Source: Arthrobotrys musiformis
Taxonomy: Eukaryota > Ascomycota > Orbiliomycetes > Orbiliales > Orbiliaceae
Assembly (NCBI GenBank): GCA_036971715.1
Contig: JAVHJL010000007.1
Location: 2,418,001-2,482,000 of the forward strand
Reading direction: 5' to 3'
DNA: 64,000 bases
Shown here: piece by piece, positions 1 through 11,267 of the stretch
How positions within the stretch are numbered: the stretch's first letter is position 1
How the letters are laid out: the number at the start of each line of letters is the position of its first letter
Translations under genes and position numbers: made by a program
Notes under the pieces: generated by a model
The model's database searches: none
Seen by the model: only the letters and a program-made list of their open reading frames with translations
What the model was told of the DNA's origin: nothing

Positions 1-184
1 CCAGTGTCGCACTCAATTGTCCAAACACCCCTCTCCCTCCTACTTGGCTCTAATTCTCAATGGCCCACTGCTGCAGATGATAACAAGGAAGAATTGCCCA
101 GATGGTCTGTGACCAGTTGCTGGGTTCGACTCCAGAGACTACATATAAAACATGGGGGGCCGTGGGAGACAATATTTGGAGCAT

Positions 185-3100
185 CTATAAAGAAACACTC
201 TCTCGATTGGGGTCCCAATACTCTAAGAACGCCTTCATGCAAGCGGCTGCGGCTGCGGCTGCGTAATTCTGCCAATCCTTGTTCTTATGACTATCAGCGT
301 AGTCGCAAACTCCTTTGATAACCAAACACGGAAAATTATCCCACACACCCGCGCCTTCCATCTCAAATGCGATGATATCTTCCTTCGCTGCGATACTGTC
401 TCGAAGTTCGCCACATTTCATCACCCTATCTCCCGATGCAATTAACCCGAAATGTATCGCAGGTTTGTTGCTACTTGCTTTCCCGCTCGCTGCAGTATCC
501 TCTAAGACCTCTTTCAGCCGATTTCGAGATACCAGCTTTGTTTTATCGCACCCGAGTTCGGCACAGCTTGAGGTTTTAGCCGTCTTACATACAGGATCGC
601 CTGCCTGCTTACAGGCGGCGCAGATCGCGCAGCCTGATGAGACCTGATGTTTATGACGATAATTTGATTCGAAAAGCTTGTCCTCAGCTGCCCCAGGATA
701 GAAGGTCTCTTCGCCAAGCTCTGCACGCAAAGCGGAAAGATACTTAGATGTCTTGTCTTGAAGCCCAGTTTTACCCCTCCGACCTTGCAACTTGGCTAGA
801 AGAGCTTGTATTTCTGAATTGTGTCTACCTAGGTTATCTAGAAGACTGTCCTTTCTGACAAACTCGTCTGAGTACTCCCTCCCCAAGTCATACTGAATAA
901 TTCCACGACTAATCACTACGTCTCCGAGCAAAATCTCGTGACCCTTTTTAAAGGGCACAGCGCCGCAGATGCCGACAACTAAACCTAGTTTGATTCCTGT
1001 AAAGCTGGAGAGACAATTAGCTGCCACGCTTGCTGCACTACTCTTCCCCATTGTCGGCATATAGGCTAGAACGACGTTGTGGCATCCGATTACCCCTGTT
1101 GAGTATGCATTTGGGTCTCTTGGAGCTTTGCGGTATATATATCCATAGTTATCCCAGTGCAGATCGAATAAACCCTCCACGGCATCGGCTTCCAAAGTTA
1201 AGGCACATATAATGGCAATCTCGAAGTCGCGATTGTCCGCCGGGGGGGGAGGTCTCCCTCCCAAGAGGTTGGGGAGACTTCTCCCAATAGTATTCTCAGG
1301 ATTACGCAACTGGTCTAGTGTAGTTGATAACCCCCTAAGAGGGCCGGGGCTTCCGGGTCGGGTGGTGGTGTGGATCTGCATATTCGGCGCGAGTTTAGGT
1401 GAATAATCCCTAGTTTGGGGGTCTGGGTGGCTTTGGAGCATATTCGCCTCGGGCGGTAGTCCAAGTGTGGGTCCGAGCCGTTCTTCATTTCGATACTCAA
1501 ATCTGACTCTTTTGGTTGGCGCCTGGCTGTTGCGGTAAGTCTGTTGAGAATTAGATATATGTGGGTGATTAGGCTCATATGGAGACTGTGAACGCTGGAC
1601 CCGAGGTTCAGCCGACATCCCAAGCTGACCATGATCGGAAGATATTGCGTATTCAGGCTGGTCTCCGTCATCTAATTGGCGTTTTCGACGCAGTATTTGT
1701 TGCATCGGTAATCGAATCCCTTTGAGAATGGCAGAAATAATATGCTTTACAGCGGCTACTGCGTCAACTGTTTGCCCTCTCGAAGCTTTGAGGTCAACAT
1801 GGCGCTGATATAAATTTCGGAACTTCAGGCAATCGTGGACCGCTCGTAGATATGGTTGGTTGCCCAGATTGTTATACATTTCAGACTCAATCGTAGCTAG
1901 CAAAGCGATGTCGCTGGGCAAGGACCAACCCCTAATCTCCAATAACAGCTTTGCCAATCGTTCAAAATCCGCATCTTCCAGGGTTAAGCCTAGCTTCTGG
2001 GTTTCATTTGGACACTTTTTATCGAAATCCTGCTTCGAGTGAAACATGCATAGCGCGTAGGGACAGCTTCGTATGCACTCTCCATTCGGTTCGGCGAGGA
2101 AATATATAGCATCCGAATCCCAACACTTAATGCGGCTCGAGACCAGTGATAATGCAAGATTCGAGATGAGCGTGGCTGCTAGGTCTTGCTTCTCATTCTC
2201 AGTAAATCGGGTTCCCCTATAACCAAAAATCGACGAGTTAAAGGCCCCCTTTTCGAGCAGCTCCTTCAGTGTTTTGGATGGCTGCTTGCCCGCGTGAAGC
2301 TTCGAATAATTGTCTTCACCGTCGCTGTAGTGGCTGTTATCACGTATACATATTTCTTTGTTAGAGACGGTAAGATACAGCCTATCACCAATTTCTCTTG
2401 TAGCATGTATATGGTCGCAAAGCTGACCGCTGATTGGATACAAGTCGGTATTGTCTCTACTAGTAATTAGTATTGTGGCCGGGCGGAGTAGTCGTAGCTA
2501 CGAAATGAACGAAAATATTCCTGTACTTACGCGGGCGAAAGTGTGTCTAGCTGACCTTCTAACCAAAGTGATGGGAGACGACAGGTGGAGAGGAATAGCT
2601 CCAAACGCGATGCCCGAAACCGCTCGTCTGATGCAGTTATATTCAACTCCGGCAATTGCAATAAAACATGATGTCCCTTGCAATTTAGCGAATCATTGAA
2701 CTGCGAGAGGAGCACATCGAGCCCGTCGAATGTTGCGGCAAGCTGGTCTTGTGGGTGGCCAGTGCCGGGACCGGGGCCAGCGCTATCAAATGGCAACGTT
2801 TTAGTTGGAAAATAAATATCTGCTACTGATGGTTGTGTGAGATTGCTAAAGAATTCGTTGAAACTCTCGATATCTTTATTTTCCGCTCCCGGGGAGAAAC
2901 TTTGAAATAACTTCCGTACAGTTCCCGATACCATGACAAATGCCCAGTTGGTGTTAGCTAATTCGTTCAGAAGCGCCTCCAGTCGGTAGTATTTGCTAGT
3001 GGTACCTGGCAGTTTGCACTGCGGATAGCTTGAGTCGGTGGCGCTAACATTTTGTTCCATAAAATTGCAGAGCGACTCAAGGTGGATCTGAGCATGTCCC

Positions 3101-3342
3101 ATTGTAGGCTCATCAAGGCCACCATCTAGAAGAGTGTCGAGATCATTCCTGCTCATGATATTGCGCAGGCCACTCTCCAATAAGTCTAAATTATTTTGTC
3201 GCTCGGTCTCAGAAACCGATGTCCGCGCGGTACTGAACCTGCGGTATTTGGTCTCATTCCATAGCCGGGTCCGGTGCCGCCGAAGGGATTTGAGTATCCC
3301 CCACTCTGGAGTGACCCTTCTAGGCACTTCGCTGGCCGACAT
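185..3342 (-). CDS. PNP-domain NLR-like protein (no NACHT), 1028 aa
   Basis: Two exons (3342-2531, 2459-185) joined over a 71-nt GTAAGT..CTAG intron; start taken at the first ATG. Residues 1 to about 500 are helical, with segments (SKYYRLEALLNEL; CRLPSLWLEGQLD; a block ending LKFRNLY near a basic stretch) that resemble the DUF7580-type module of fungal NLR-like proteins; this name is from memory of the family. A proline-rich linker (PPPP) precedes a PNP/nucleosidase domain at about 680-1015: IAIICAL, LEAD, VVGICGAVPF, FEMEGAG (ribose-binding Met-Glu, about 967) and VCDYADSH (catalytic Asp, about 988), then a poly-Ala helix. A Cys-rich insert (CAICAAC...C...C...C) sits between beta-strands, as in the neighbour. 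By family, such domains are N- or C-terminal effectors in fungal STAND proteins and can cleave nucleosides. No P-loop is present, so it may act with the divergent NACHT partner (inference). The enzyme residues look intact. Confidence 0.82.
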
Positions 3343-3777
3343 CTTTACCACTTGAGTGGTCGCATCGCCCTGAGTTTTGTCGCGTTGGCTTCAATCACTT
3401 TTGTCAAGTATTGCTAGTCGACCGGTCCGGTTAGCCCAGTAGGTCGGGTTGCAATGAGGATCTGACGGGAGGTTCCCCGCTACGTAGGTAGCCGCACGCT
3501 GCGAATGATATGATTGGAGACAAGGACAGCACACAGGCAACACGAAAGATACTGTCCTAAAATTTGCTTCTAATATATCTCACGTGCTTATAATATATCT
3601 CACGTGATGGGAATTCGTTCGTCCAAGAGCGGGGACGCGGACGAGTCGAGTGCCAGCTGAGAGATTTGCCTTCATGGAACAAGCCCAGGCGCCGCAGAAA
3701 AGTACGGGATATATTTGATATCATGATATTAAAACGCTACTCGAAGCTAGAAGGCCCTTTTAGGATATAACCTGTCG
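3343..3777. promoter_or_regulatory. Shared divergent promoter of the two PNP genes, with duplicated CACGTG box
   Basis: 435 bp separate the two start codons. A 16-nt unit (TAATATATCTCACGTG) occurs at 3571-3586 and again at 3591-3606, so two palindromic CACGTG E-boxes lie exactly 20 bp (two helical turns) apart. CACGTG is the classical site of bHLH factors (Cbf1/Pho4/SREBP class in fungi). An AT-rich stretch (ATATTTGATATCATGATATT) lies about 50 bp upstream of the right-hand gene. Being the only promoter between two head-to-head genes, it probably drives both. Confidence 0.55.
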
Positions 3778-6700
3778 ATGACCTCCCCAGAAATCAGGAT
3801 GGATATTTCGGACGACAATGCGGAGGCACAGAAAGATACAGAAATGCAGTCTGAGGACCAGCCCATTTACCTTACCGCGTGTGATTGTAGTGAACTGTTC
3901 GATAAATGCCTAGACTCTTCTAGCAACCCCCCACAGCAGTTTCTCTCGTCCGAAGTGGCTCGGTTTGTCCAGGAATATTACAGTCGTTTCAATGCTTGGG
4001 TGTCCTTCTTGGGTGTCTTCGCTGGTGAGAAGGCATGTCTAGACCACCGATTGCGACATCACCCGGTTCTGCAAGATATGGTTATCCGACTACTAGATAT
4101 ACTGCGGCGGAACCTTTTCCTGGGTAAGTAGGATGGATACGATATCGATAGCAATCTATGACCTATTTAAATATACGGGCTGCTTACTCTAACGTTACAT
4201 AGTCAGTGTTTATAATGATGAGGAGTCTGCGGTAGTAGCCAAAGGCCCATCTAATACCATAGGCACAGCAGGGGAACGTGTTATGGGAGACGCGCTCCCT
4301 CCAGCCCTCGATGTAGCGTTTTCCGGTATTGAAAAATCCATCACCCGTCTGAACAAACTCGGGATAGCAATTAGACTCTCCTCAAGGTCAACTGTCGTAG
4401 CAAGAGCGAGAAACTTTGCGTCGCAAAATCCAAAATTAATTCGATTAAAAGAATTCGAAGATAGAGCATATCTTGCTCTTCAAAATCTCTATCCGAATGC
4501 TTCTGAAATTCTACGTCAGCAACTAGCCGACGCAATGACAGATAGATACGCTAAGCTCCAGTACGAGTTCTATCGAACGAGAACTCAGGGTAGTTCTGAA
4601 CTATCTGCCAATGCTCTCAGTTCCAAGCCTATCGGTCATGAGCAGAGCATACCAGGCCCACCAACGACTGAATTCACTAGCAAGCAAGATACTTCTGGCC
4701 CCACCGAGGAAAAGCAAGGCATAACCGATAACTTTCGAAACTTTCCACAGTCTTCGATAGATACCAGTCGATTGCATGCAAACCTGGAGCCGGAGGAGAC
4801 TATGGCTCTTGGAACCGCCCCAAAGTTGAAACCGCCTAAGACTCTTACAGTACACACCAATCGACAGAGAGAGCCCCCTTGTCCGAAATTCAAGAATGAC
4901 GAAAATTACAATCACTGTGATTGGTGCTTCCAAATTATTGACCGTTCAGTAATACATATAAAACAGGGTGACTATACTATGTGGTCAGACGAAGGACGGT
5001 GAGAACGCATTCCCCTTGATAGCAGTTTCAAGCAATCCGGTTCCTTAGCGGTGGCCGTTTACATGTACATTACGGACTGTAGAGCAGCACTCGGTCCCGA
5101 CTACACTGGCCGTTGAGATAAATAAACTAAAGAACAGTAAATGATACTGCGAGGGAAAAATAAGGTTTATGAGATTGGTACTAACCGAAATTGTCTAGAC
5201 GTCATTACAGAAATGATCTTCAGCCTTACGTCTGCATTGCGGAAGGCTGCTCCAAGTCGCGACCAACATACTCGTCTTCAAGAGACTGGTTCAACCACAT
5301 GATATCGATTCACTCAGAATACTGGTCTCAGAATATACATAGTCAATCGCTATACACGTGTCCGGTTGAACATGAAAATAATTCCGCCTATATATTCTCT
5401 ACACGGGATGAACTCTACGGTCACATCCTTCTTCAGCATGAACCCACAGCAGTTTTAAAGCTAGATGAAGACACTCAGAACGTGGCTAAACAGTATGGCG
5501 TTGAAGATTTATGCCTAACATCTTCCTGCCCTCTCTGTTTGTTTCCCCTTGAGGCAGACCCCTCCCAGGACAACGAATCAGATGACACCATCTCCCCTAC
5601 TGATACCTCAAAAGCGAAGAAGAAACGACTCGGATTGCACAGACGATCTGTAAAACGAGCCAAACTTTCATCTTCATCTAGTCCCGTCGAAGTGAACAAA
5701 GTAGCTACATCCTGGGCGATGGGCTCTCACATTGCTGGACATCTGCACTATTTAATGATCGTGTCGTTGCAACTGATGTCTGCCATGGATGGCGCTTCTT
5801 ATGGCGAGGGCGACACGAGTGACTCTGATTCTCCAAGCAGTCGCATATCGGCACTGGACGACGGCCCGTTAAAAAATAGGCTAGATGATCTACCGTCGGA
5901 ATTACAGGGGTCGATCGCTTGGTCCGAACCTCTCCCTGTCGAGAACCAGGAAGCAGCCCTTGGAGCCGGGGCAGAGGAATATCCAGGCCGAGGACGCGGC
6001 GACCACTATTCCGACCTGGATAGTTCTTTATCCTCTGAAATTGTTGCGCCTGATCGAGGGGAATTCGACAAAAAAATAGCGGAGATTCGAAATGAGGGTC
6101 CTGCTCGAAATGATTTTAAGATCGCCATAATATGCGAACGCCCTCTGGAGGCCCGTATTGTCAACGAATTGTTTGACAAAAGATATGACGAAGAAGCATA
6201 CAACAAGGCGCAAGGAGACCCCAATGCTTACTCCCTTGGTGTGATCGGACACCATAACGTTGTTTTGGTGTATATTCCAGGTTGGGGGAAAGTTTCTACT
6301 ATGGCTGCAGCAACCTCTCTTCGCGCTAGCTTTGAAGAGATTCAACTTACTCTGGCGGTTGGCATTTGCGGCGGGGTGCCCTTCGAGCCCCAGTCAAAAG
6401 AAGCTATTCTTCTCGGCGATGTCATCATCAGTGAAGGTATTGTTCAGTACGATCTTTGGAAGCGATACCCCGATAATAAATTTACACAGAAGGATACACG
6501 CGATAACCTATTAAGGCCAAGCCCTAAGACCCGCGCAGCCCTAGCTGAATTAAAAACCCAACAGGGCCGAGACTGGCTCCAGAATAAAACGTCAAAATAT
6601 CTAGGTGTCTTGCAGCCGAAGTTGGGCGGTGCTGTAATATATCCAGGATCGGCGGAAGACAGACTTTTTGAGTCGACTTACGAACACAAACACCGTGAGC

Positions 6701-8547
6701 AGAAATGTGTGGTATGTGCCAACGATGATGGGAGTAGGGACGTGTGCATCGAGGCTATCAATACGAGCTGCGAACAACTTAAATGCCACGAACAGCAGCT
6801 AGTATCTCGCAATCGACTTTCTCAACCGCTTAGTCCTACCATCCATTTCGGGCTTATTGGTTCTAGTGACATTGTGATGAAATCTGGGGAATTCCGGGAC
6901 TACATTGCTTCCCGAGATGGTCTCATCGCATTCGAAACGGGGGCCTCAGGCACGTGGGGGTTTTTTCCTAGCTCATTAACCATTAGGGGCGTATGTGACT
7001 ACGCAGATAGTCACAGGAACAAGGGATGGCAAGGTTATGCAGCTGCAGCTGCAGCTGCAGCTACGAAAGCCTTCTTGGAGAATTTGAGTACAGGTTTGCA
7101 ATTTCAAACTCCAACTTCTCTTCCATGTTGGAGATGGAAGCGCGTTTGTATGGATACTAATACTCGTAAATGTTTCTCAGATACCTCAAGAACACTATCT
7201 CTCCACACTAGAGTCGAGCTATCTCCCCACACTAGAGTCGAGCTATCTCCCCACACTGGGGTCGAGATATATTTCCAAACTAGATTCGGGGAAGTAGAGC
7301 TAGAGGAAGATCGAACTCGGAGGGCGAAAGAGATAGAGGTTCTAAAGATGCTTTATAACCCATTCCCAGATCAAAAAGATCGAAATCCAGATCGAATGCC
7401 TGGGACATGTGAATGGTTTGTAGCTCATAGGCTTTTTCGTGACTGGCAAGAGACCGAATCAGCAAAACTGCTTTGGGTATCCGCAGATCCTGGATGCGGA
7501 AAGTCGGTTCTTACAAAATATCTAGTTGATTCCGTTCTTACAACCACCGAATCCAGAACAACATGTTACTTCTTCTTCAAAGACGACTCAGAGAATCAGG
7601 GAAGTATCATTAGTGCGCTCTGCTGTATCCTATTTCAACTCTTTACACAGAAACCCATTTTACTTTCCAAAATGATTCTCGAACAGATCGAGATTACTGG
7701 GAAAGAGTTTGCCCGCTCATTTGATCAACTTTGGGATGCCCTTCTCAGCGCCGCAAGCGGCGAGGACGCCGGCGAAATTATCTGCGTTCTCGACGCAATC
7801 GACGAGTGCGAACATCATGGAAGGTCTCAGCTCGCCCAGGCATTGTACAAACTATATAGCACCAGAAGGAACTTCAAATTGAAATTTCTTTTGACTAGTC
7901 GGCCTTATGGTAGAATTCGAAAGGACTTTCATCTTCTACAAATTCCGGGGTTGCCCGTCATTCATCTAAGAGGGGAGGGCGATGTTGAAATGCAACAGAT
8001 TTCTCTTGAAATCAATATTTTCATCGAAGCCAGAGTCCGGCAAATCGGGGAAAGTTTGATGTTCAGTCATGAGGAACAACATATTTTATTACAGGGCCTG
8101 AGACGTATTCCTAACAGGACGTACCTATGGGTTCACCGTATCCTAGACTCGATCGAGTGGAACAGCATAGTCGATGATAGAATCAGAACCATTTCCAACA
8201 TCCCAACGTCAATTAATGAGGCATACGAGAAGATTTTATGGAAAAGTCTCAATATCGAAGAGGCAAAGAGACTACTACATATCATAATCGCAGCAGCACG
8301 ACCTTTAACCCTGAAGGAGATGGGCTCAGCGCTAGCCCTCAAAGACAATACTCAGTCATATATCGACCTTGAGCTCCAACCAGAAGAGCGCCTTGGTGAG
8401 AGGATACGAGACCTTTGCGGCCTCGTGACTATCATAGACTCCAGGGTATGCCTACTTCACCCAAGCGTAGAGGAATTCTTAATTCAGAATGGTCTCGTAC
8501 CAATTCAGAACGACCCCGCAAACCCTATTAAAGACAATCTTAAATGA
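3778..8547 (+). CDS. NLR: C2H2 region - PNP-like domain - NACHT, 1496 aa
   Basis: Three exons: 3778-4123, 4203-4998, 5199-8547 (GTAAGT..ATAG, 79 nt; GTGAGA..CTAG with an ACTAAC branch site, 200 nt). The first 115 residues match the helical leader found before fungal C2H2 NLR modules (GVFAGEKACLDHRLR). C2H2-like region about 381-560: YVCIAEGC...HMISIH, YTCPVEH...HILLQH, CPLC...HIAGHLH. PNP-like domain about 685-1010: strong similarity to the left neighbour, including the Cys-rich insert, but the FEMEGAG motif reads FETGASG (about 958), so ribose-binding Met-Glu is lost while VCDYADSH stays. A short HTRVELSP tandem repeat links to NACHT (P-loop DPGCGKS about 1145; Walker B VLDAIDEC about 1242; LTSRP). 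The frame ends just after the winged-helix part (LLHPSVEEFLI); no ankyrin or WD40 repeats follow. Likely immune/allorecognition receptor; the degenerate PNP may be a sensor or decoy (inference). Confidence 0.85.
7200..7271 (+). repeat. In-frame 24-bp tandem repeat (8-residue HTRVELSP units)
   Basis: Two near-identical and one diverged copy of CTAGAGTCGAGCTATCTCCC-type units lie in the linker between the PNP and NACHT domains of the NLR. The frame is kept (24 nt = 8 codons), so copy number can change without breaking the gene. Confidence 0.8.
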
Positions 8548-8581
8548 AAACACTGATTCTATCTGGTCTCGTTCTCAACCT

Positions 8582-8613
8582 CATTATCTCGTAAACCAGA
8601 TGCTACTGTGTCT
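8582..8613 (+). repeat. 32-bp sequence shared with 55012-55043
   Basis: CATTATCTCGTAAACCAGAT followed by GCTACTGTGTCT is identical over 32 bp to a stretch downstream of the other NLR gene (see 55012-55043). Here it begins 35 bp after the NLR stop codon, there 229 bp after. Flanking sequence is not alignable by eye. Origin unknown: transposon remnant or fragment copied with an NLR gene. Confidence 0.85.
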
Positions 8614-10745
8614 AGCAACCTCATCCAGGGTGGACCAAATCTGGCTACAAGATTCTCATCAAGTTTTTGCTGAAATCTGTAATATTCGCTCTTTGTATTG
8701 TTCAAAACCAATTTCCTTGATAAAAACACACTATTTTTGAATATATATGATCTCATTTTTTCCTCGACTATTCCGCCAAGTATTGGGCGAATCACCTCCA
8801 CAATTAAGCTGGTATGCATACATGTATTTCATCAAAGATTCTGGCGCTATAGTTCTACAAAAGCCTTAGTAGCTGTCGAAATATTTGAGAAACGAGGAAC
8901 CCAGCTGGCCAGATTGCCTTGGAAGCTCTCAATCTCATAATCACAAATATACGCTCTATACATATATATGGACGTTCACCAAGACCGACCGAATATTAAT
9001 ATTCTAATAATCGATGCCCTGAATTGAGACAAAGAGCGGAACGATAGCAAAAGTCAATGGTGGGCAGGGTTATCCTTTGATCAAGCCTTTTATTACTATC
9101 GCTAGAAACATTGCTTGCCTTACTCAAATGCGGGTTCAGAGAAATTTAAGTCTTGAGGATCCTAAAAGAATGCAGGAGACAGTATTGTAGTCTATTATAC
9201 ACTTAAATATAACAACAGATGTAATAATTTTATACTACCTATATAGAAACAGTAATACTGGCATTCAGATTCATTGCATCAAGCGCGCTTTTAGTGTGCA
9301 TCCAAGCGACCCAGCGGCGTCTGTACTAAAATGGCTCCGACATTCAAAGTGTAACGGATTCGATGTCGTGGTTTTGCATCCGGTTTGAGCTATTCCATTT
9401 GCCAGCGAGATTGGGACTAGCATACTCAAAATACTGTTCACATCATGATGTTGAGTGCGCATCGACTTGTACCTAGCACTCATTTACTATGGCCTACACA
9501 ATTAAAGTCAGCCGAGGACAAGTCTATGCCAATGTTGCAATATATCCACCTCATGGCTTTGAGAGCGCTAGAGGTGGAATATACACAACCTTGGGAGGGG
9601 CCCCCGAAGATAATTTATGACAGTCTGACCCCATATCGCAATGGCTACTTCTTAAGATCTTACCGGGTGAAATTATTGAAGAGAGGATTTTGATTTTCAT
9701 ATAAATATATCTATAGGTATATAGCTCCTGCGCAGCACCACCCTCTGGGTGGGTATATAGTCCGCGAGCGACTCCCTTTGGGCTATTAAAATATGGATCT
9801 ATAGATATTATTTGTCTCATATCCAGACCTACGAAATATAGTATATGAAACGGAACGATACCCCGAAAACAAGATCTATAAATCTAGTTAGACTGGAAAA
9901 GGATATACTGATAGCGACAGTGAGGATGATATTTCGGGGTTTCCGTGGGGACTGATAAACTGGGTGGATTGGGTTCTGCGATTACATGAACTTGTTGCCA
10001 GTGCAAATGTGAGAACAAAGACGCAGTTAGATACAATGGATTTGGGGATGCTCACGATGAACGGTGTGGTAGTAATGGCCTGTAGTCCCCTCGACTTATT
10101 GTTGGAGCTAGTCGCCCATATGGATACGTAGCTTGGCGGATGGCTTTTGTACTAGAGCCTAGGATGCGCATCAATGGTATATAGGTATATACCTAAATCT
10201 TAATGTATTACATGAAAAAGTAATCGATAAAAAGCCCTTGAAATGGAGGGTAGGGGGCACGCATGAAAGTGCCAGTGGGTAGTAGTAGTAGTAGTAGTAG
10301 TCGTAATTAAGAAAATTTATTGGCGTAGATGTGCAGGTCAGTGTACCAGATCCAAGAAATTCCGAGTGATCAAATAATTTAGTTAATTTATAAGTATAAA
10401 TTAATTCAGCCCCCCACCCCCCGTCCCCATCAGGTCGTGGCATCAGGCGGCTTAGCATTGAACCACACCATTACCCTCAATACTACCCACAGCAGAGAAT
10501 AGCGCCCTTATAATTATATGCAGCCATATACATGCATAAGCATGTATGCCAATTTACTGAACCCTCCTGAACCCACTCCTTAGGGCCTTCATCCCCAAAC
10601 TAACCCCCCCCGCACACAAAAACCACATACTTATCACTGCTAAATCAAGCACTCAACGTCGAACCAATCGTCAGCCACTCAAGCCACTTTGACCCCCTCC
10701 ACTCTCTAATACTGCAATTATAAATAAACCCTCGCAACCGTACCA
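8614..10745. other. Spacer, AT-rich, no convincing gene
   Basis: About 2.1 kb. A 43-codon ATG-started frame at 9489-9620 (MAYTIKVSRG...) reads like protein but matches nothing I recognise and could be a remnant. A GC-rich hairpin (CCACCC-TCT-GGGTGG, 9738-9752) sits in AT-rich sequence, and a (GTA)n microsatellite lies at 10279-10301. No RNA gene was seen. Confidence 0.5.
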
Positions 10746-11267
10746 ATGCCCCCTCAGAAATTCTCAAACAAACAATCACGAACCACCAATAAAATCCACA
10801 TGCGAAGACCACGCTGTTCGCCCTGCACCAGTAAAACCTGGGAAGATATTTACCCTGGATTTCGAGCAGCATACCGTAGACGTCACGGCCTACCCCAAAA
10901 CCTAGATTCCATATACCTAGACCAACGAAGCGCCTCCGAAAGGGACGCCCTAAGAAGGAAACCTCACGCCAGCGGAATTCAACAGATGGGACCCTCCGCG
11001 ATGGATCCCTCGAGAGATAAAGCTTACGACAGGAAAGCCCACGACATGAGACTTAGTGAAAACCCAGCGGTTCGCGAAAACGCGGCTGTAAAGGCGGAGA
11101 AGGAAAAGTGGACGAGGAAACTTGCGATATTTTATGCTAGGGATCGAGTTAGGTTTTTGAATTGGTGTTTTGGGAGGATGGGGAAGGAGGAGAGTAGGGA
11201 GTATTTGATGTCTGTTAATAGATTTGCGGCCCCGAGTCTTTTGAGGGGGAGTTATGGTTTTTGTTAA
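10746..11267 (+). CDS. Hypothetical basic protein, 173 aa
   Basis: Single-exon frame from ATG in an A-rich context (accaATGcc). The product is basic and helical: an Arg/Lys/Ser-rich start (residues 1-30), a WEDIYPGFRAAYRRRHGL segment, a charged helix (ENAAVKAEKEKWTRKLAIF) and a C-terminal FLNWCFGRMGKEES region. No signal peptide or membrane segment. I do not recognise a family. Its codons look coding (few rare stops in this frame, clear amphipathic helices), but no second line of evidence exists, so it may be a spurious frame. Confidence 0.5.
   Translation: MPPQKFSNKQSRTTNKIHMRRPRCSPCTSKTWEDIYPGFRAAYRRRHGLPQNLDSIYLDQRSASERDALRRKPHASGIQQMGPSAMDPSRDKAYDRKAHDMRLSENPAVRENAAVKAEKEKWTRKLAIFYARDRVRFLNWCFGRMGKEESREYLMSVNRFAAPSLLRGSYGFC

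Noticed and set aside
123..133. B-box-like GGTTCGACTCC, possible tRNA
   Set aside because: The T-stem does not pair beyond two base pairs and no A-box or acceptor stem fits upstream.
7200..7271. Spaced repeat resembling a CRISPR array
   Set aside because: Contiguous in-frame coding repeats without spacers, in a eukaryotic gene.
8548..8940. Ankyrin or WD40 repeats after the C2H2-PNP-NACHT gene
   Set aside because: No repeat motif readable in any frame; several stops.
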